The notes beneath the pieces were generated by a model. It had not been told where the DNA came from, searched no databases, and saw only the letters and a program-made list of their open reading frames with translations. Shown here in pieces: positions 12,917 through 21,399 of a stretch of 64,000 nucleotides of DNA (position 1 is the first letter of the stretch; each line of letters starts with the position of its first letter). The DNA is from a virus. Location: positions 1 through 64,000 of IMG/VR virus record IMGVR_UViG_3300048591_000302; one strand, given 5' to 3'. The translations under genes and the position numbers were made by a program.

Positions 12917-13079
12917 CTAAGTCATCCTCCATATCAAACATGATTGTGTCATCGAAGTAACCCTTGCAAGCGAGATCCTGCTTGCAATTACCATCTTTGT
13001 CTACCAACACGTTCTTATTGACGTGCGCGATCATACAGCGACCCTTGTCATTACAGGACGAGCAACCGATTTCATTCAT
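12903..13079 (-). CDS. Cys-rich 58-aa protein
   Basis: A short gene starting at ATG 13079, which overlaps the stop of the upstream gene, with AGGAGG about 10 bases upstream. It has Cys at about residues 6, 9, 15, 32 and 38 (C-S-S-C near the start) and ends in a run of Asp/Glu. The pattern resembles the Cys-rich small proteins at 30950-31448, suggesting a metal-binding or disulfide family. Confidence 0.6.
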   Translation of the reverse strand: MNEIGCSSCNDKGRCMIAHVNKNVLVDKDGNCKQDLACKGYFDDTIMFDMEDDLDEND

Positions 13080-13431
13080 AGGGATACATCCTCCTCAGCA
13101 CTCCCGGACGTTGTGTCCATGCTTCGATAAGCGTGGACTTGTACTTCTTCAGCAGTTTCACTTCTTCGAGGTTCTTGATTGTGTCATCGAAATCCTTGTA
13201 CGTCTCGTACATATCCCACGTATCGGGCGTACGCAATCGATAGATTGACATGAACGGCTTGACTTGTTTCATCACGAAGGTGCCGAGCCAGATTTGCGCA
13301 TCTTTGATCTGGTCGTTGGTTGCACCCTGTCCTGGGTAGACAATGATGGAACCGAATCCGCATACGCGCATACATTCGTGCGCTTCCTTTATGAAGAACT
13401 CCTTGATGCCGTCAATCATTTCCTGTTTCAT
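13072..13431 (-). CDS. Hypothetical 119-aa protein
   Basis: A helical protein with a central S-I-I-V-Y-P-G-Q-G-A-T-N-D segment. ATG 13431 is preferred because it shortens the overlap with the upstream gene; ATG 13470 is possible. No family recognised. Confidence 0.6.
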   Translation of the reverse strand: MKQEMIDGIKEFFIKEAHECMRVCGFGSIIVYPGQGATNDQIKDAQIWLGTFVMKQVKPFMSIYRLRTPDTWDMYETYKDFDDTIKNLEEVKLLKKYKSTLIEAWTQRPGVLRRMYPYE

Positions 13432-13762
13432 TTTTCTCACGTCCTTTCTTACGGTTACGTATTTCTTCAATCAATCGGACCTTATTGTGTTGATAGTACT
13501 TGGGTATGCCCATGTTACGTGCAAGCCCATACAGGTCTTGCATTGTCATATCATAGTATGTTTCGTAGCGCAAGTACAACTCATCGATATACGATAGCAA
13601 CTTGTCATAGTTGCATATCCGGACGACCTTGGCAATGTACGCTAATTCATCCTCCTTTAGTTTGGAGATCAGCGTTTTCTCCAGATTACCTAATCTGTAT
13701 TCGATCTTCCGTGCCTCTGATGTTCGAGCTTTGGATAGGTCAACGACATCTTCCCATATCAT
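13412..13762 (-). CDS. Rho-N/SAP-like domain protein
   Basis: The 116-aa protein has a long helical first part. The C-terminal 45 residues read M-T-M-Q-D-L-Y-G-L-A-R-N-M-G-I and then K-V-R-L-I-E-E-I, the helix-extended-loop-helix pattern of Rho N-terminal or SAP-type nucleic-acid-binding domains. It overlaps the polymerase stop by 4 bases, so it is coupled to DNA polymerase and may bind DNA or RNA near it. Confidence 0.6.
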   Translation of the reverse strand: MIWEDVVDLSKARTSEARKIEYRLGNLEKTLISKLKEDELAYIAKVVRICNYDKLLSYIDELYLRYETYYDMTMQDLYGLARNMGIPKYYQHNKVRLIEEIRNRKKGREKNETGND

Positions 13763-16053
13763 TTTTCACCCCAGCTTGTCATATTGGTTTTCCATTCCAT
13801 ACCGATAAGTGGAACAATGGGTCTATAGGACTCGACCTTGAGGCGAACTGTCTCTGCTATCGCTGCTGATGCTGTGCGCTTATTGACACACATGATTTCG
13901 TCATGTATGTTCAGCGGAAGCGTAACAAATGGGTGCGCCCCTTGCGGTTGATGGTCCCATATTCCTCGTTGTACAGCTTTGGTAATCTGCGCTCCAGTAG
14001 ACTGGATACGGTGGTTACCTGCTGCTCTCATGTTAGATCCTTGAATCTGGAAAGCAGCACCATACAAAGCGGATTGCAATGCTCCGCAAGCTGTCTGCTC
14101 TCTATCAGAACGAACCACGGTCAACCGCAGTTTCTTCCACGGTTCAGGTGGCTTCTGTGCCATGTCAAATAGCGCACGGCAGATACGATTCTCAAGAGTG
14201 AAATACCTGCGGAACATGAGCATACTCGCTATGTAATCTGCCGGTTCATGCCACTCAACAGCTGTGCCTATGCCACCAGGCTGTTTCATGGAACAGAACA
14301 TATCGACCACATCACGACGTGCTTCACAGAACTCAGGATAATCTTCGAGAATACGCCTGTATGCTTCCTCAGCTACATCCTCAGGAAGACCCACTCTTGT
14401 AACGAGAGTATGAGTCTCACCGAAGTAACAGACAGCGAACACACCGTTCTTGCTTCTGCTGTACAAATCCTGTTTCGTACCTTTGGTTGCGCAAATCTCG
14501 TCATACGACAAGTGCGGGAAGAAGTACCTGCTTCCCCAGATCGAGTGAATCTTGAGACCAGAAGTAAGTTCTGCATGCATCTTACTATCATGGTATGCCG
14601 CATCCATCAAGCCAACTTCGAACGAATCGAAGTCACCGCCATCAAGCTGGTAACGCTTGTTGAAAGCGAGCTGGAAACACTCACGCACCTTGCGCTCACG
14701 ATTGATACCTTGTGGATTCAGTTCATCAGCACCTGACATGCGCGTACTCAGTGAGCCGATGACCTTGAATGATGCGTGAAATCTACCAGCCCGCAACAGT
14801 TTGTTGTACAGGTCGATTTCCTTCTCAGCACCACGGGCATCAATAATCTCTTGTGCCCGTAGGGCTGCGGGATGAGGCGAACTGTCATCGTTTGACCACG
14901 TTGCGACATGCTCAAGGAGCTTGCCGCGTGTGCTGTCAACGATAAGGGCTTCAGTTGGTTCCATCACGTCGTGCAAATATTTCAACGCTCTGCGTGGGTC
15001 AGTAGGTATGCGCCCTCTGGAGTCCACAGATTCTTTAATCAGAGCTTTGATCTTCGCCTTATTGATCGCGAAACCGTGCCACCGAACATTACCAACCATG
15101 CAAGCAAGTTCGCTGTCGTCATCAGACACAACAAGCTGTAAGTCCTCATTAGCTGTTCGCTTGAAGAAATTATACAACTCGCGGGTGTACACGATGTCAT
15201 CATGAGCATACTTGCGAGCTTGATCGTTGAACTCCCACATGCGCACATGATCTTCAACGTAGCGAGGCCAAGTTTGCTTCCAGTCATAATACACGTCTCC
15301 TGATGGGAGTTTGATTACTTTTGGTTTCACATACTTGCCTTCGATGGTTTTGTAACCTGCAAGTGCGAACGGGGCATAGCCCAATCCTCGCGGATGCGTG
15401 ACATCCAAGTTCTCGTACTTGATTTGCACATCCAGTCCGAGCGCATCAACGGCTAATGCTTTCAATGCACTTGAAGGCGCGAACTTCAAGATGACATCTT
15501 GGAACTTCAAATCCAATTTCCCATCTGCATCCTTACGGTCGCGAATGTGCCATTTCTTCTTTTCCTTGGACCGCTCGAAGTAGATGTCCTTAATCTCGAT
15601 ACGCTTGTTCAATTCTTCAGCGAGAAACTTCCCCAGCTCGACCGGAACCTTCTTGACGCGAATGGACTTGCGGTCCATCGTGCTTTGATATGGTCCCTTA
15701 CGAGCATGGAGCATCAGATCAACGATACCGCGAGGCTTGAGACACAAGGCATTGTTCCGTGCCTTAGGTTCAAGAAGTGCGATTTCGTTAATCATGCTGA
15801 TCGGTTTCTTGTCAAAGCCATAGGTTTCACCAGTAAGACGCAGAACATTATACAGCTTCGTCAAGTGAAACTGGTCAAATGCCCAGTTGAAACCGCACAA
15901 GTCATGCTTGAACAAATCTTCGATTAGTTCAAGAGTGACCTTGATGGGTTCAAGCCATGGGCTATATAGCGTTATCGGTCCATCATCTTCAGCGTACTGA
16001 ATGAGGACTATAATGCCATGTAAGCCACATGTTTCTGTGTCTACGAAATGCAT
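13759..16053 (-). CDS. Family A DNA polymerase with 3'-5' exonuclease
   Basis: The phage replicative polymerase. The N-terminal proofreading domain has F-V-D-T-E-T (Exo I, residues 3-8), G-F-N-W-A-F-D (Exo II) and a Y-A-H-D-D segment (Exo III). Polymerase motifs follow: A as D-F-D-S-F-E near residue 472, B as R-S-K-N-G-V-F-A-V-C-Y-F-G near 533, and C as I-H-D-E near 717. At about 764 aa it is typical of phage PolA-type enzymes. ATG 16053 is chosen; TTG 16062 sits too close to GAGGT but cannot be excluded. The Rho-N-like gene is coupled downstream. Confidence 0.95.
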   Translation of the reverse strand: MHFVDTETCGLHGIIVLIQYAEDDGPITLYSPWLEPIKVTLELIEDLFKHDLCGFNWAFDQFHLTKLYNVLRLTGETYGFDKKPISMINEIALLEPKARNNALCLKPRGIVDLMLHARKGPYQSTMDRKSIRVKKVPVELGKFLAEELNKRIEIKDIYFERSKEKKKWHIRDRKDADGKLDLKFQDVILKFAPSSALKALAVDALGLDVQIKYENLDVTHPRGLGYAPFALAGYKTIEGKYVKPKVIKLPSGDVYYDWKQTWPRYVEDHVRMWEFNDQARKYAHDDIVYTRELYNFFKRTANEDLQLVVSDDDSELACMVGNVRWHGFAINKAKIKALIKESVDSRGRIPTDPRRALKYLHDVMEPTEALIVDSTRGKLLEHVATWSNDDSSPHPAALRAQEIIDARGAEKEIDLYNKLLRAGRFHASFKVIGSLSTRMSGADELNPQGINRERKVRECFQLAFNKRYQLDGGDFDSFEVGLMDAAYHDSKMHAELTSGLKIHSIWGSRYFFPHLSYDEICATKGTKQDLYSRSKNGVFAVCYFGETHTLVTRVGLPEDVAEEAYRRILEDYPEFCEARRDVVDMFCSMKQPGGIGTAVEWHEPADYIASMLMFRRYFTLENRICRALFDMAQKPPEPWKKLRLTVVRSDREQTACGALQSALYGAAFQIQGSNMRAAGNHRIQSTGAQITKAVQRGIWDHQPQGAHPFVTLPLNIHDEIMCVNKRTASAAIAETVRLKVESYRPIVPLIGMEWKTNMTSWGEK

Positions 16054-16247
16054 AGGTAACAAATGACCTCACGTCTGTTGTTAGCAAGCTTGCAATCGAA
16101 CTTGATTCCGTTGATCTCGAATTGCGGGGAAATGCTTTTGAGTTTCACTGGTGACTGCATAACGAACACGCGGAGACCACTGGAAACAACTTTGAACGGT
16201 CTGTCAATTCCAGGCATCTTGAGCGTGTTCCCTGGTTTCATAATCAT
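16041..16247 (-). CDS. Hypothetical 68-aa protein
   Basis: A basic beta-rich protein (F-K-V-V-S-S-G-L-R-V-F-V-M) beginning at ATG 16247 with GGAGA 7 bases upstream. It is coupled to the gene before (ATGA) and overlaps the polymerase start. Small barrel-like; no family recognised. Confidence 0.65.
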   Translation of the reverse strand: MIMKPGNTLKMPGIDRPFKVVSSGLRVFVMQSPVKLKSISPQFEINGIKFDCKLANNRREVICYLCIS

Positions 16248-16540
16248 GACTGCTTCTCCATCGATTTGGCTTTGTGCATTTTGATGAACTCGCCCACAAG
16301 GAAGCGGTCCACCTTACGACATCTGATTCCGAGATTGCGCTCGATGAATCGTACGGATTCGAGCTGCCCGGCTGTCGGGGCAAACTTCTCCACGATCAAT
16401 TGAGCGTCATCATTGCTCAGCTGTATGTCAGCTGATTGACCAACCTCTTTGATTGTGTCAATCAGCTTAGCCAAGTGTCCGTCTGTGTCCAGACAAACAC
16501 GGGCAGCGATCCTGAAGATCACCATCTTCCCGTTAATCAT
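16244..16540 (-). CDS. Hypothetical 98-aa protein
   Basis: ATG 16540 overlaps the end of the upstream gene and follows GGAGA by about 7 bases; the longer frame to 16603 is unlikely. Mixed alpha/beta with a V-I-F-R-I-A-A-R-V start and a helical C-terminal part (R-F-I-E-R-N-L). No family recognised. Confidence 0.65.
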   Translation of the reverse strand: MINGKMVIFRIAARVCLDTDGHLAKLIDTIKEVGQSADIQLSNDDAQLIVEKFAPTAGQLESVRFIERNLGIRCRKVDRFLVGEFIKMHKAKSMEKQS

Positions 16541-16859
16541 CCAGATTCTCCATGCTTGTAAGAACAGGTATTTTGAGAACGACTGACGCCACATAGATTT
16601 CAACGCTGACGCCCGTACTGTGCGAAGATTGTGGCATCACAAACATATGAGTGAAACCACCATTCAATAATACTGTCAAATGACGACACATGCACTCAGA
16701 CCATGGCTTGTCCGGGTCCATCTCCGACTGGATCGGATTGTAGACGTTGCCATAGACTGATAGCTTACGCTCATACGATCTGAAATCTTCCTTGATGTCC
16801 TCAAGCTTCATACCGGCGTTGAGCCTGTTAGATATTGAGCCTGCCAAGTAGATTTTCAT
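16533..16859 (-). CDS. DUF4406 / nucleoside deoxyribosyltransferase-like protein
   Basis: The 108-aa protein begins with K-I-Y-L-A-G-S-I-S, has V-Y-N-P near residue 40 and a conserved S-x-G-V-S-V-E-I-Y-V-A helix near residue 85. This order fits small Rossmann-like proteins related to nucleoside 2-deoxyribosyltransferases (DUF4406), which exchange or cleave bases of deoxynucleosides. ATG 16859 follows GGAG by 8 bases. Enzymatic activity is inferred only from family likeness. Confidence 0.7.
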   Translation of the reverse strand: MKIYLAGSISNRLNAGMKLEDIKEDFRSYERKLSVYGNVYNPIQSEMDPDKPWSECMCRHLTVLLNGGFTHMFVMPQSSHSTGVSVEIYVASVVLKIPVLTSMENLDD

Positions 16860-17038
16860 TCGCAATGCTCCACGCGGGCTGTGATGTTGGACATCTGACC
16901 GACATTCAGATCGAGGAAATCCACGATCTTCATCTTTTCCAAAACGGCATTCTCGTGAACAACCGGATCGAAGCCACGCTCGTCATATGCCCGTTCGTCG
17001 ATTTCGTAATCAGCTGAGAACACAATTCTTAGTTTCAT
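16856..17038 (-). CDS. Hypothetical 60-aa protein
   Basis: An acidic protein starting with a beta strand (L-R-I-V-F-S-A) and a helical middle. Overlaps the next gene by 4 bases. The ribosome-binding site is weak. No family recognised. Confidence 0.6.
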   Translation of the reverse strand: MKLRIVFSADYEIDERAYDERGFDPVVHENAVLEKMKIVDFLDLNVGQMSNITARVEHCE

Positions 17039-17260
17039 TCAAACCCAACTTTCATGATAGATTTTATTACCAACAATTCTTGTTGTGGATTTAGGAAACC
17101 ACCTGCAAGCAATTTCACCCCCTACATGGTACATAAGATGGTATGCAAGTTCAGTTTCCCCGAGCTTCATCGCTAAGACGTATTTGATGGTACAAGTTCG
17201 AGGTCTTGTGTCTAAATCCTCGGCATCGTCATATATATCATAGTCATCCGCGTAACCCAT
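17039..17260 (-). CDS. Hypothetical 73-aa protein
   Basis: Acidic N terminus (many Asp and Tyr) then a T-I-K-Y-V-L-A-M strand and helical segments. GAGGTGA lies 3-4 bases before ATG. Adjacent to the next gene with no gap. No family recognised. Confidence 0.65.
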   Translation of the reverse strand: MGYADDYDIYDDAEDLDTRPRTCTIKYVLAMKLGETELAYHLMYHVGGEIACRWFPKSTTRIVGNKIYHESWV

Positions 17261-17263
17261 AAA

Positions 17264-17674
17264 TCACCTCAGATCATAATGCTGGGTTTCGAAATCCAGA
17301 GCAGTATCCAGGATATATTGTTGTGTATTCTTGGGCTGTATCTTATCTTTCGGTATCAACCCGAAGCGATCATTGATTTGCATAATCCGCCGTGTATAGA
17401 ACTTCCAAGCGTTGAACCGCTTAGTTGGCGAAGCATTCGGGTTAAGAAGAACCTTCCTATATCGTTGCCACTCAAGAAACACAGCGTGTTCATACGGAGT
17501 AAGTCGACCAGTATCGCGCTTCTGTTGAAGACGATACTGGTCGGTCACCCACTTCTGATACTGCTCGTTCCAGGGCATTCTCTGATTATAGAATCCCTGG
17601 ACCGATGCCTCTCCTGCGTTAGCCGCAGATAGGAGAGTCCAAATTAGGACCAGTATACAGTTTATTTTGTACAT
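17264..17674 (-). CDS. Secreted or periplasmic 136-aa protein
   Basis: The first 21 residues form a typical signal peptide: a Lys, a hydrophobic core (I-L-V-L-I-W-T-L-L) and S-A-A-N-A as a cleavage site. The mature part is basic, rich in Gln, Tyr and Arg, and helical. No lipobox Cys follows. ATG 17674 is used rather than GTG 17677. It overlaps the 3' end of the ParB-like gene by 56 bases. It may act at the host envelope, e.g. superinfection exclusion; this is inference. Confidence 0.6.
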   Translation of the reverse strand: MYKINCILVLIWTLLSAANAGEASVQGFYNQRMPWNEQYQKWVTDQYRLQQKRDTGRLTPYEHAVFLEWQRYRKVLLNPNASPTKRFNAWKFYTRRIMQINDRFGLIPKDKIQPKNTQQYILDTALDFETQHYDLR

Positions 17675-18464
17675 CACACACCGTTTTGATGTCTTGGATC
17701 ATGTCTCGGTCAGTAATGCCACCAGAGCACCAGGCGGCAACGCGAGTATGAATGCCGTAACCGATGTTAGCGGCAAGCAATTCGACGAGCTTGTCAACTT
17801 CACCGCGACAACGAACACGACGAGCGTTGGAGTTCGCAGATGTCCGAGTGACAACCTTGGAACGAACGCTCCCGTCAGCATTGTTCTCGTGATGGATCTT
17901 GAGGCGCTTCGCCAGATCGTACATCTTGTCCTTGTCGTCACGGAGAGAGTACAAATCACGAACCGAAGCCTGCGAAAGAATGTTCTTGGCTGCCAGTTCC
18001 TGAATGTCAACGGGAAGCTTCAGCAAGAGCCAGCGGCATTGAACCCAACCACGAGATTTGCCGATCCGATCGGCAACTTCGTATTCGTTCAGACCGGCAG
18101 CAAGCAACGCCTCGATGCCTTTGGCTTCTTGGTAGAGCGACAGGGCACGACGCTTCAGGTTCTCGGACAGGTTCATGACGCGGGCTTGCGTTTCGTCGAT
18201 GTCAGTCCGAATGATGCACGGGATGGTCTTCTTGCCAAGCAATTCGTGCGCTTTGTACCGGCAGTTACCGGCAACGACACGATACTTGTAGAACTTCCCA
18301 TCGCTTGCCAGTCTCTCAAACGGCTGAATCATGATTGGCTGCATCAGACCATTGGCTTCGATGTCCTCAGCCAATTCCTGTACCTCCGACGGGTTGATGA
18401 CGCCACGACAGTTGAAGGTCGGGTCCGAAATCATTTCTTCGAGTGCGATCAGCTTGACTTCCAT
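17619..18464 (-). CDS. ParB-like protein with helix-turn-helix (second of three)
   Basis: The closest of the three to canonical ParB. It has an N-terminal Q-P-I-M-I-Q-P segment, Y-R-V-V-A-G-N-C-R near residue 68 (ParB box II-like), M-N-L-S-E-N-L-K-R near 118 (the E-N-L-x-R stretch) and a helix-turn-helix E-Y-E-V-A-D-R-I-G-K-S-R-G-W-V near 145. The C-terminal third is divergent with several Cys. In phages such proteins bind DNA for partition or transcription control; no ParA is nearby. The gene directly follows the SNF2-type helicase with a 1-base overlap. Confidence 0.85.
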   Translation of the reverse strand: MEVKLIALEEMISDPTFNCRGVINPSEVQELAEDIEANGLMQPIMIQPFERLASDGKFYKYRVVAGNCRYKAHELLGKKTIPCIIRTDIDETQARVMNLSENLKRRALSLYQEAKGIEALLAAGLNEYEVADRIGKSRGWVQCRWLLLKLPVDIQELAAKNILSQASVRDLYSLRDDKDKMYDLAKRLKIHHENNADGSVRSKVVTRTSANSNARRVRCRGEVDKLVELLAANIGYGIHTRVAAWCSGGITDRDMIQDIKTVCDVQNKLYTGPNLDSPICG

Positions 18465-20338
18465 TAGAATACCCTCCTAAGTTCGTTTGTTGTTATTGTC
18501 TGCAAGTCACGTTTCTTCTTCAAGTTCTGTAAGATTAACTCATCTGTAGGCAGATGAATGATATCGATGATCGTAGCACCTGCGTTGGTATCCATCCCTA
18601 ATCTGTGGATACGGTCCTCAGATTGCATACGACTCTCGGCGTTGTAATCATTGCTGTAATAGACGATGGCAGGTGACGCTGTAAGCGTAAGTCCCATACC
18701 GCCGGCACCCGGTTGAGCAACGAATGCAATCAATGGATAATCGTCGAAGTTCTCTTGGAACGCTCGTAACACTTCGGTATTATCCTTGATGCCCATTGTG
18801 TTGATCCAGCCTCGACCATCAACCTGTATGACATTCCATCCTGCTTTCTTGGCAATGTCCGTACAGATATCAACCGAGCCTTGATAGCCTCCGTAGATTA
18901 CGAGCCTTCCAATTTCGGAGTACTCGTCGAGCAGGTCTTGCAAGACTGCCATCTTCGGAGATTTCACAACCTGTGACTGACGTTCGACGATTGGGGCTTT
19001 GCCCTCACCCTTACAATGAGGACACACGATTGTCACCATTTCATAGGTCACCTCCTGCATTTCACCACTGATTGTAACATCTATACCGTCGTTGCTCGTT
19101 GAAGCAATAGCTTCAGTGATCTTGCCAACGCCATCACAGACTTCGCAACGACCCATTCTGTCAGTCACCACTTCGATGTACTGGAACCCGTCACTCAGCT
19201 CACGAAGTAGATTGAGCGCAGTAATTGCTCTTGGTGCTTTCGCGGCAATCGTAGTCATTGCCCGGCGTGTTGCTGAATCGATATCACACTTGATAAGCCG
19301 ATAGATCTTGTCTGGCAGATTCAGCAAATCTTTCTTGAGCTGAATGATGGCAATGCCCTTCATACGTTCGCCGAGAACCTTGACTTCGTTCTTGGCTTCG
19401 TTGAATGAGTGATACGTTATGGAGCCGATCACATGATTCGCATGATCTTTGGTCATCCCGCAGGTACGGCACAAGCCTTCCTTGTCATACCACGTCACCA
19501 ACTTGGGGAACGTATTACCCGCGAGACCTTCTTGTTTCACGATCAAACCAAGACGGTCGCGGAATTTGTGAATGTTGCCCTCAACGAGAAAGCCTGGACA
19601 ACACACTTCAACTTGCCAATACCAGTCTGTTGGGTTTCTTGGAGCGGGTGTACCTGACATCAAGATTACGAAACCGTCGTTGTTGCGCAAGTTCCGAATT
19701 GTTGAAGCGAGTTTCATAGCCGACTTGGAACGTTGTGCATTCGGATTCTTCAATCTCGATGATTCGTCGAAGACGACTCCATCGTATTGGTCACCAATGC
19801 ACTTCTCGAACATGTTGTAAGACATGAACGTCGGCATGATCTCGGCTTTCCATTTCTGGAACTCAAGCTTGTTGGCATACAACACGCTTTTGGGAGCTAC
19901 CCATAGCCAGTTACGTAATCCTTGCTTGGCTGCCCACTCCATGGTTTCGATAGCCATGAGTGTTTTGCCAAGGCCCATCTCTGAGCCAAGAATGCACTGG
20001 CGGCGCGTGATAAGATGCCTGATTCCGTCGATCTGATAGGGTCTGAGAGAGCGTTTGCTCTCGTATTCGAGAAGAGGTTTGTCATATCGCTCGTAAGGAT
20101 TCAATCCTTCGAGAAACATGAGCTGGAAGATGTTTCGCTCTGTTGCCTTGATTGACCAATCTTTGGTTGGATTCACTTCGTCGAAGCCGTGATACTTGGC
20201 TCCGTCAAAGGTCTTGATTCGGTCAATCAAAGTCTTATTGTAACCGCTTTGGATGCGGATACGATCCTTATCCCAGATCAGTTTGACAGGGACTTTGCGC
20301 CTGTCAACGATGAAGAATGTTTGTTCAATGTTTGACAT
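18464..20338 (-). CDS. SNF2-family DNA helicase/translocase with zinc-finger insert
   Basis: A 624-aa superfamily 2 ATPase. Walker A is G-S-E-M-G-L-G-K-T (118-126), Walker B is V-F-D-E-S-S (189-194), then S-G-T-P-A-P-R-N-P (motif III), and near the C terminus Q-S-E-D-R-I-H-R-L-G (motif VI). Between the two RecA lobes, around residues 415-470, it carries C-E-V-C-D-G-V-G and C-P-H-C-K-G-E-G, a DnaJ-type C-x2-C-x-G-x-G zinc module, plus an earlier C-R-T-C. It probably moves along duplex DNA or remodels forks and protein-DNA complexes. Between the ParB-like gene and a hypothetical. Confidence 0.88.
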   Translation of the reverse strand: MSNIEQTFFIVDRRKVPVKLIWDKDRIRIQSGYNKTLIDRIKTFDGAKYHGFDEVNPTKDWSIKATERNIFQLMFLEGLNPYERYDKPLLEYESKRSLRPYQIDGIRHLITRRQCILGSEMGLGKTLMAIETMEWAAKQGLRNWLWVAPKSVLYANKLEFQKWKAEIMPTFMSYNMFEKCIGDQYDGVVFDESSRLKNPNAQRSKSAMKLASTIRNLRNNDGFVILMSGTPAPRNPTDWYWQVEVCCPGFLVEGNIHKFRDRLGLIVKQEGLAGNTFPKLVTWYDKEGLCRTCGMTKDHANHVIGSITYHSFNEAKNEVKVLGERMKGIAIIQLKKDLLNLPDKIYRLIKCDIDSATRRAMTTIAAKAPRAITALNLLRELSDGFQYIEVVTDRMGRCEVCDGVGKITEAIASTSNDGIDVTISGEMQEVTYEMVTIVCPHCKGEGKAPIVERQSQVVKSPKMAVLQDLLDEYSEIGRLVIYGGYQGSVDICTDIAKKAGWNVIQVDGRGWINTMGIKDNTEVLRAFQENFDDYPLIAFVAQPGAGGMGLTLTASPAIVYYSNDYNAESRMQSEDRIHRLGMDTNAGATIIDIIHLPTDELILQNLKKKRDLQTITTNELRRVF

Positions 20339-20639
20339 TTTTACCTATCCTCTTGAAGAGTTCAGCATCTATTTTATACAACTCGTCGAACACTTTACCA
20401 AGACCGTCTATGTTGGTCACATACTCATACTTGTGCAAGTTTGAGTAGATATTGTACCAATCTAATAGTGTCCCGGTACAGATGTAAGCATCTGTGTTCG
20501 TGAGTTCATCGACTAACAAATACTTGTTGAATAGGAACATCAAATTACAATTGAGCTTCAGAACATAGCTGACGTAACAGTGAGATCGCATAATCTCGAT
20601 CGGTAAAGTCTGCTTTGGTACTGATCGTATGATTTGCAT
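20325..20639 (-). CDS. Hypothetical 104-aa protein
   Basis: A helical, Tyr- and Leu-rich protein just downstream of a terminator hairpin, without a clear ribosome-binding site at ATG 20639; an internal ATG at 20591 is an alternative. It overlaps the helicase start by 14 bases. No family recognised. Confidence 0.5.
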   Translation of the reverse strand: MQIIRSVPKQTLPIEIMRSHCYVSYVLKLNCNLMFLFNKYLLVDELTNTDAYICTGTLLDWYNIYSNLHKYEYVTNIDGLGKVFDELYKIDAELFKRIGKNVKH

Positions 20640-20643
20640 GGTG

Positions 20644-20674
20644 AAGAAAAGGCGGGTGTATTGCTACACCCGCC
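20644..20674 (-). terminator. Rho-independent terminator inside the leftward block
   Basis: GGCGGGTGTA (20651-20660) pairs perfectly with 20665-20674 around a 4-base loop. On the minus strand the stem is followed by TTTTCTT. It lies between the 220-aa gene and the rest of the leftward block, so it may make the first two genes more abundant than those downstream. Confidence 0.85.
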
Positions 20675-20689
20675 ACCCTTTCCCCCGCT

Positions 20690-21352
20690 CTACACAGTCC
20701 TGTCGGAAACAGGTTCTGCTTCAGGTGCTTGCTCGGCAGTCTGAATCTTCGGATTGTTGAAATCCTGGATTGCAGCAGCGATTGCCTCGTCGTCCGGCAA
20801 CGGATTGATCACGTTTTTACAGTCGATACACTTGGGAGCGTGCCAACTGTAGCCGTTTGCTTCGACGAGAACGCTTTTCACCGTGGCAGATCGCCCAATC
20901 CGCGATACGAAGGCACGGGTCTCGTAGCGTGACGACTTGTTTCCGAGCAGGTACGGGACGAAGGTTTCCTTCGACGGGAACCAGAGCAGGAACTCAGGAC
21001 CGGCCATATTGCCCATCCGGACTTCCTGAACCTTGCTGTCCGAGTCTTGCATGATCTGCTTGAAGAGTTCGCTCTCCGGCTCATGCGAGACAACGACTTT
21101 CTCATCGCTGAACTTGATGGCTTTGGGACGCCAAGCCAAGATGATGCAATCGAACTCCTTGCCAACGTCGCAGATTTCTTTGCCTTCGACGTAGCCGAAG
21201 TGACCCATCCCGATTGCACCGGTCTTGACTTCGCGACTCGACGAGCCGTAAAGTTGCATCCGATTGAAGCCGCCTTTGGACATGTTCTCGATGAACGACT
21301 CATCCCACTGGGTAGGAACGGACGGAACGGAAACGATCATTTCATTACTCAT
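20690..21352 (-). CDS. Abundant-type hypothetical protein, 220 aa, acidic tail
   Basis: A globular protein of mixed alpha/beta composition with one C-x2-C pair (C-I-D-C near residue 180) and an acidic, proline-containing C-terminal tail, as often seen in single-strand DNA-binding proteins. I cannot identify an OB-fold signature. ATG 21352 follows AAGGA by 8 bases. A terminator right after it and the ParB-like gene before it suggest strong independent expression. SSB-like function is only a guess. Confidence 0.65.
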   Translation of the reverse strand: MSNEMIVSVPSVPTQWDESFIENMSKGGFNRMQLYGSSSREVKTGAIGMGHFGYVEGKEICDVGKEFDCIILAWRPKAIKFSDEKVVVSHEPESELFKQIMQDSDSKVQEVRMGNMAGPEFLLWFPSKETFVPYLLGNKSSRYETRAFVSRIGRSATVKSVLVEANGYSWHAPKCIDCKNVINPLPDDEAIAAAIQDFNNPKIQTAEQAPEAEPVSDRTV

Positions 21353-21399
21353 GGTCTTAATCCTTAGTGATTAATGATTAACGATTAGTGATTAACGAA

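Noticed and set aside
17667-18467. 266-codon plus-strand frame opposite the second ParB-like gene
   Set aside because: Antisense shadow, Val/Asp-rich, no ribosome-binding site.
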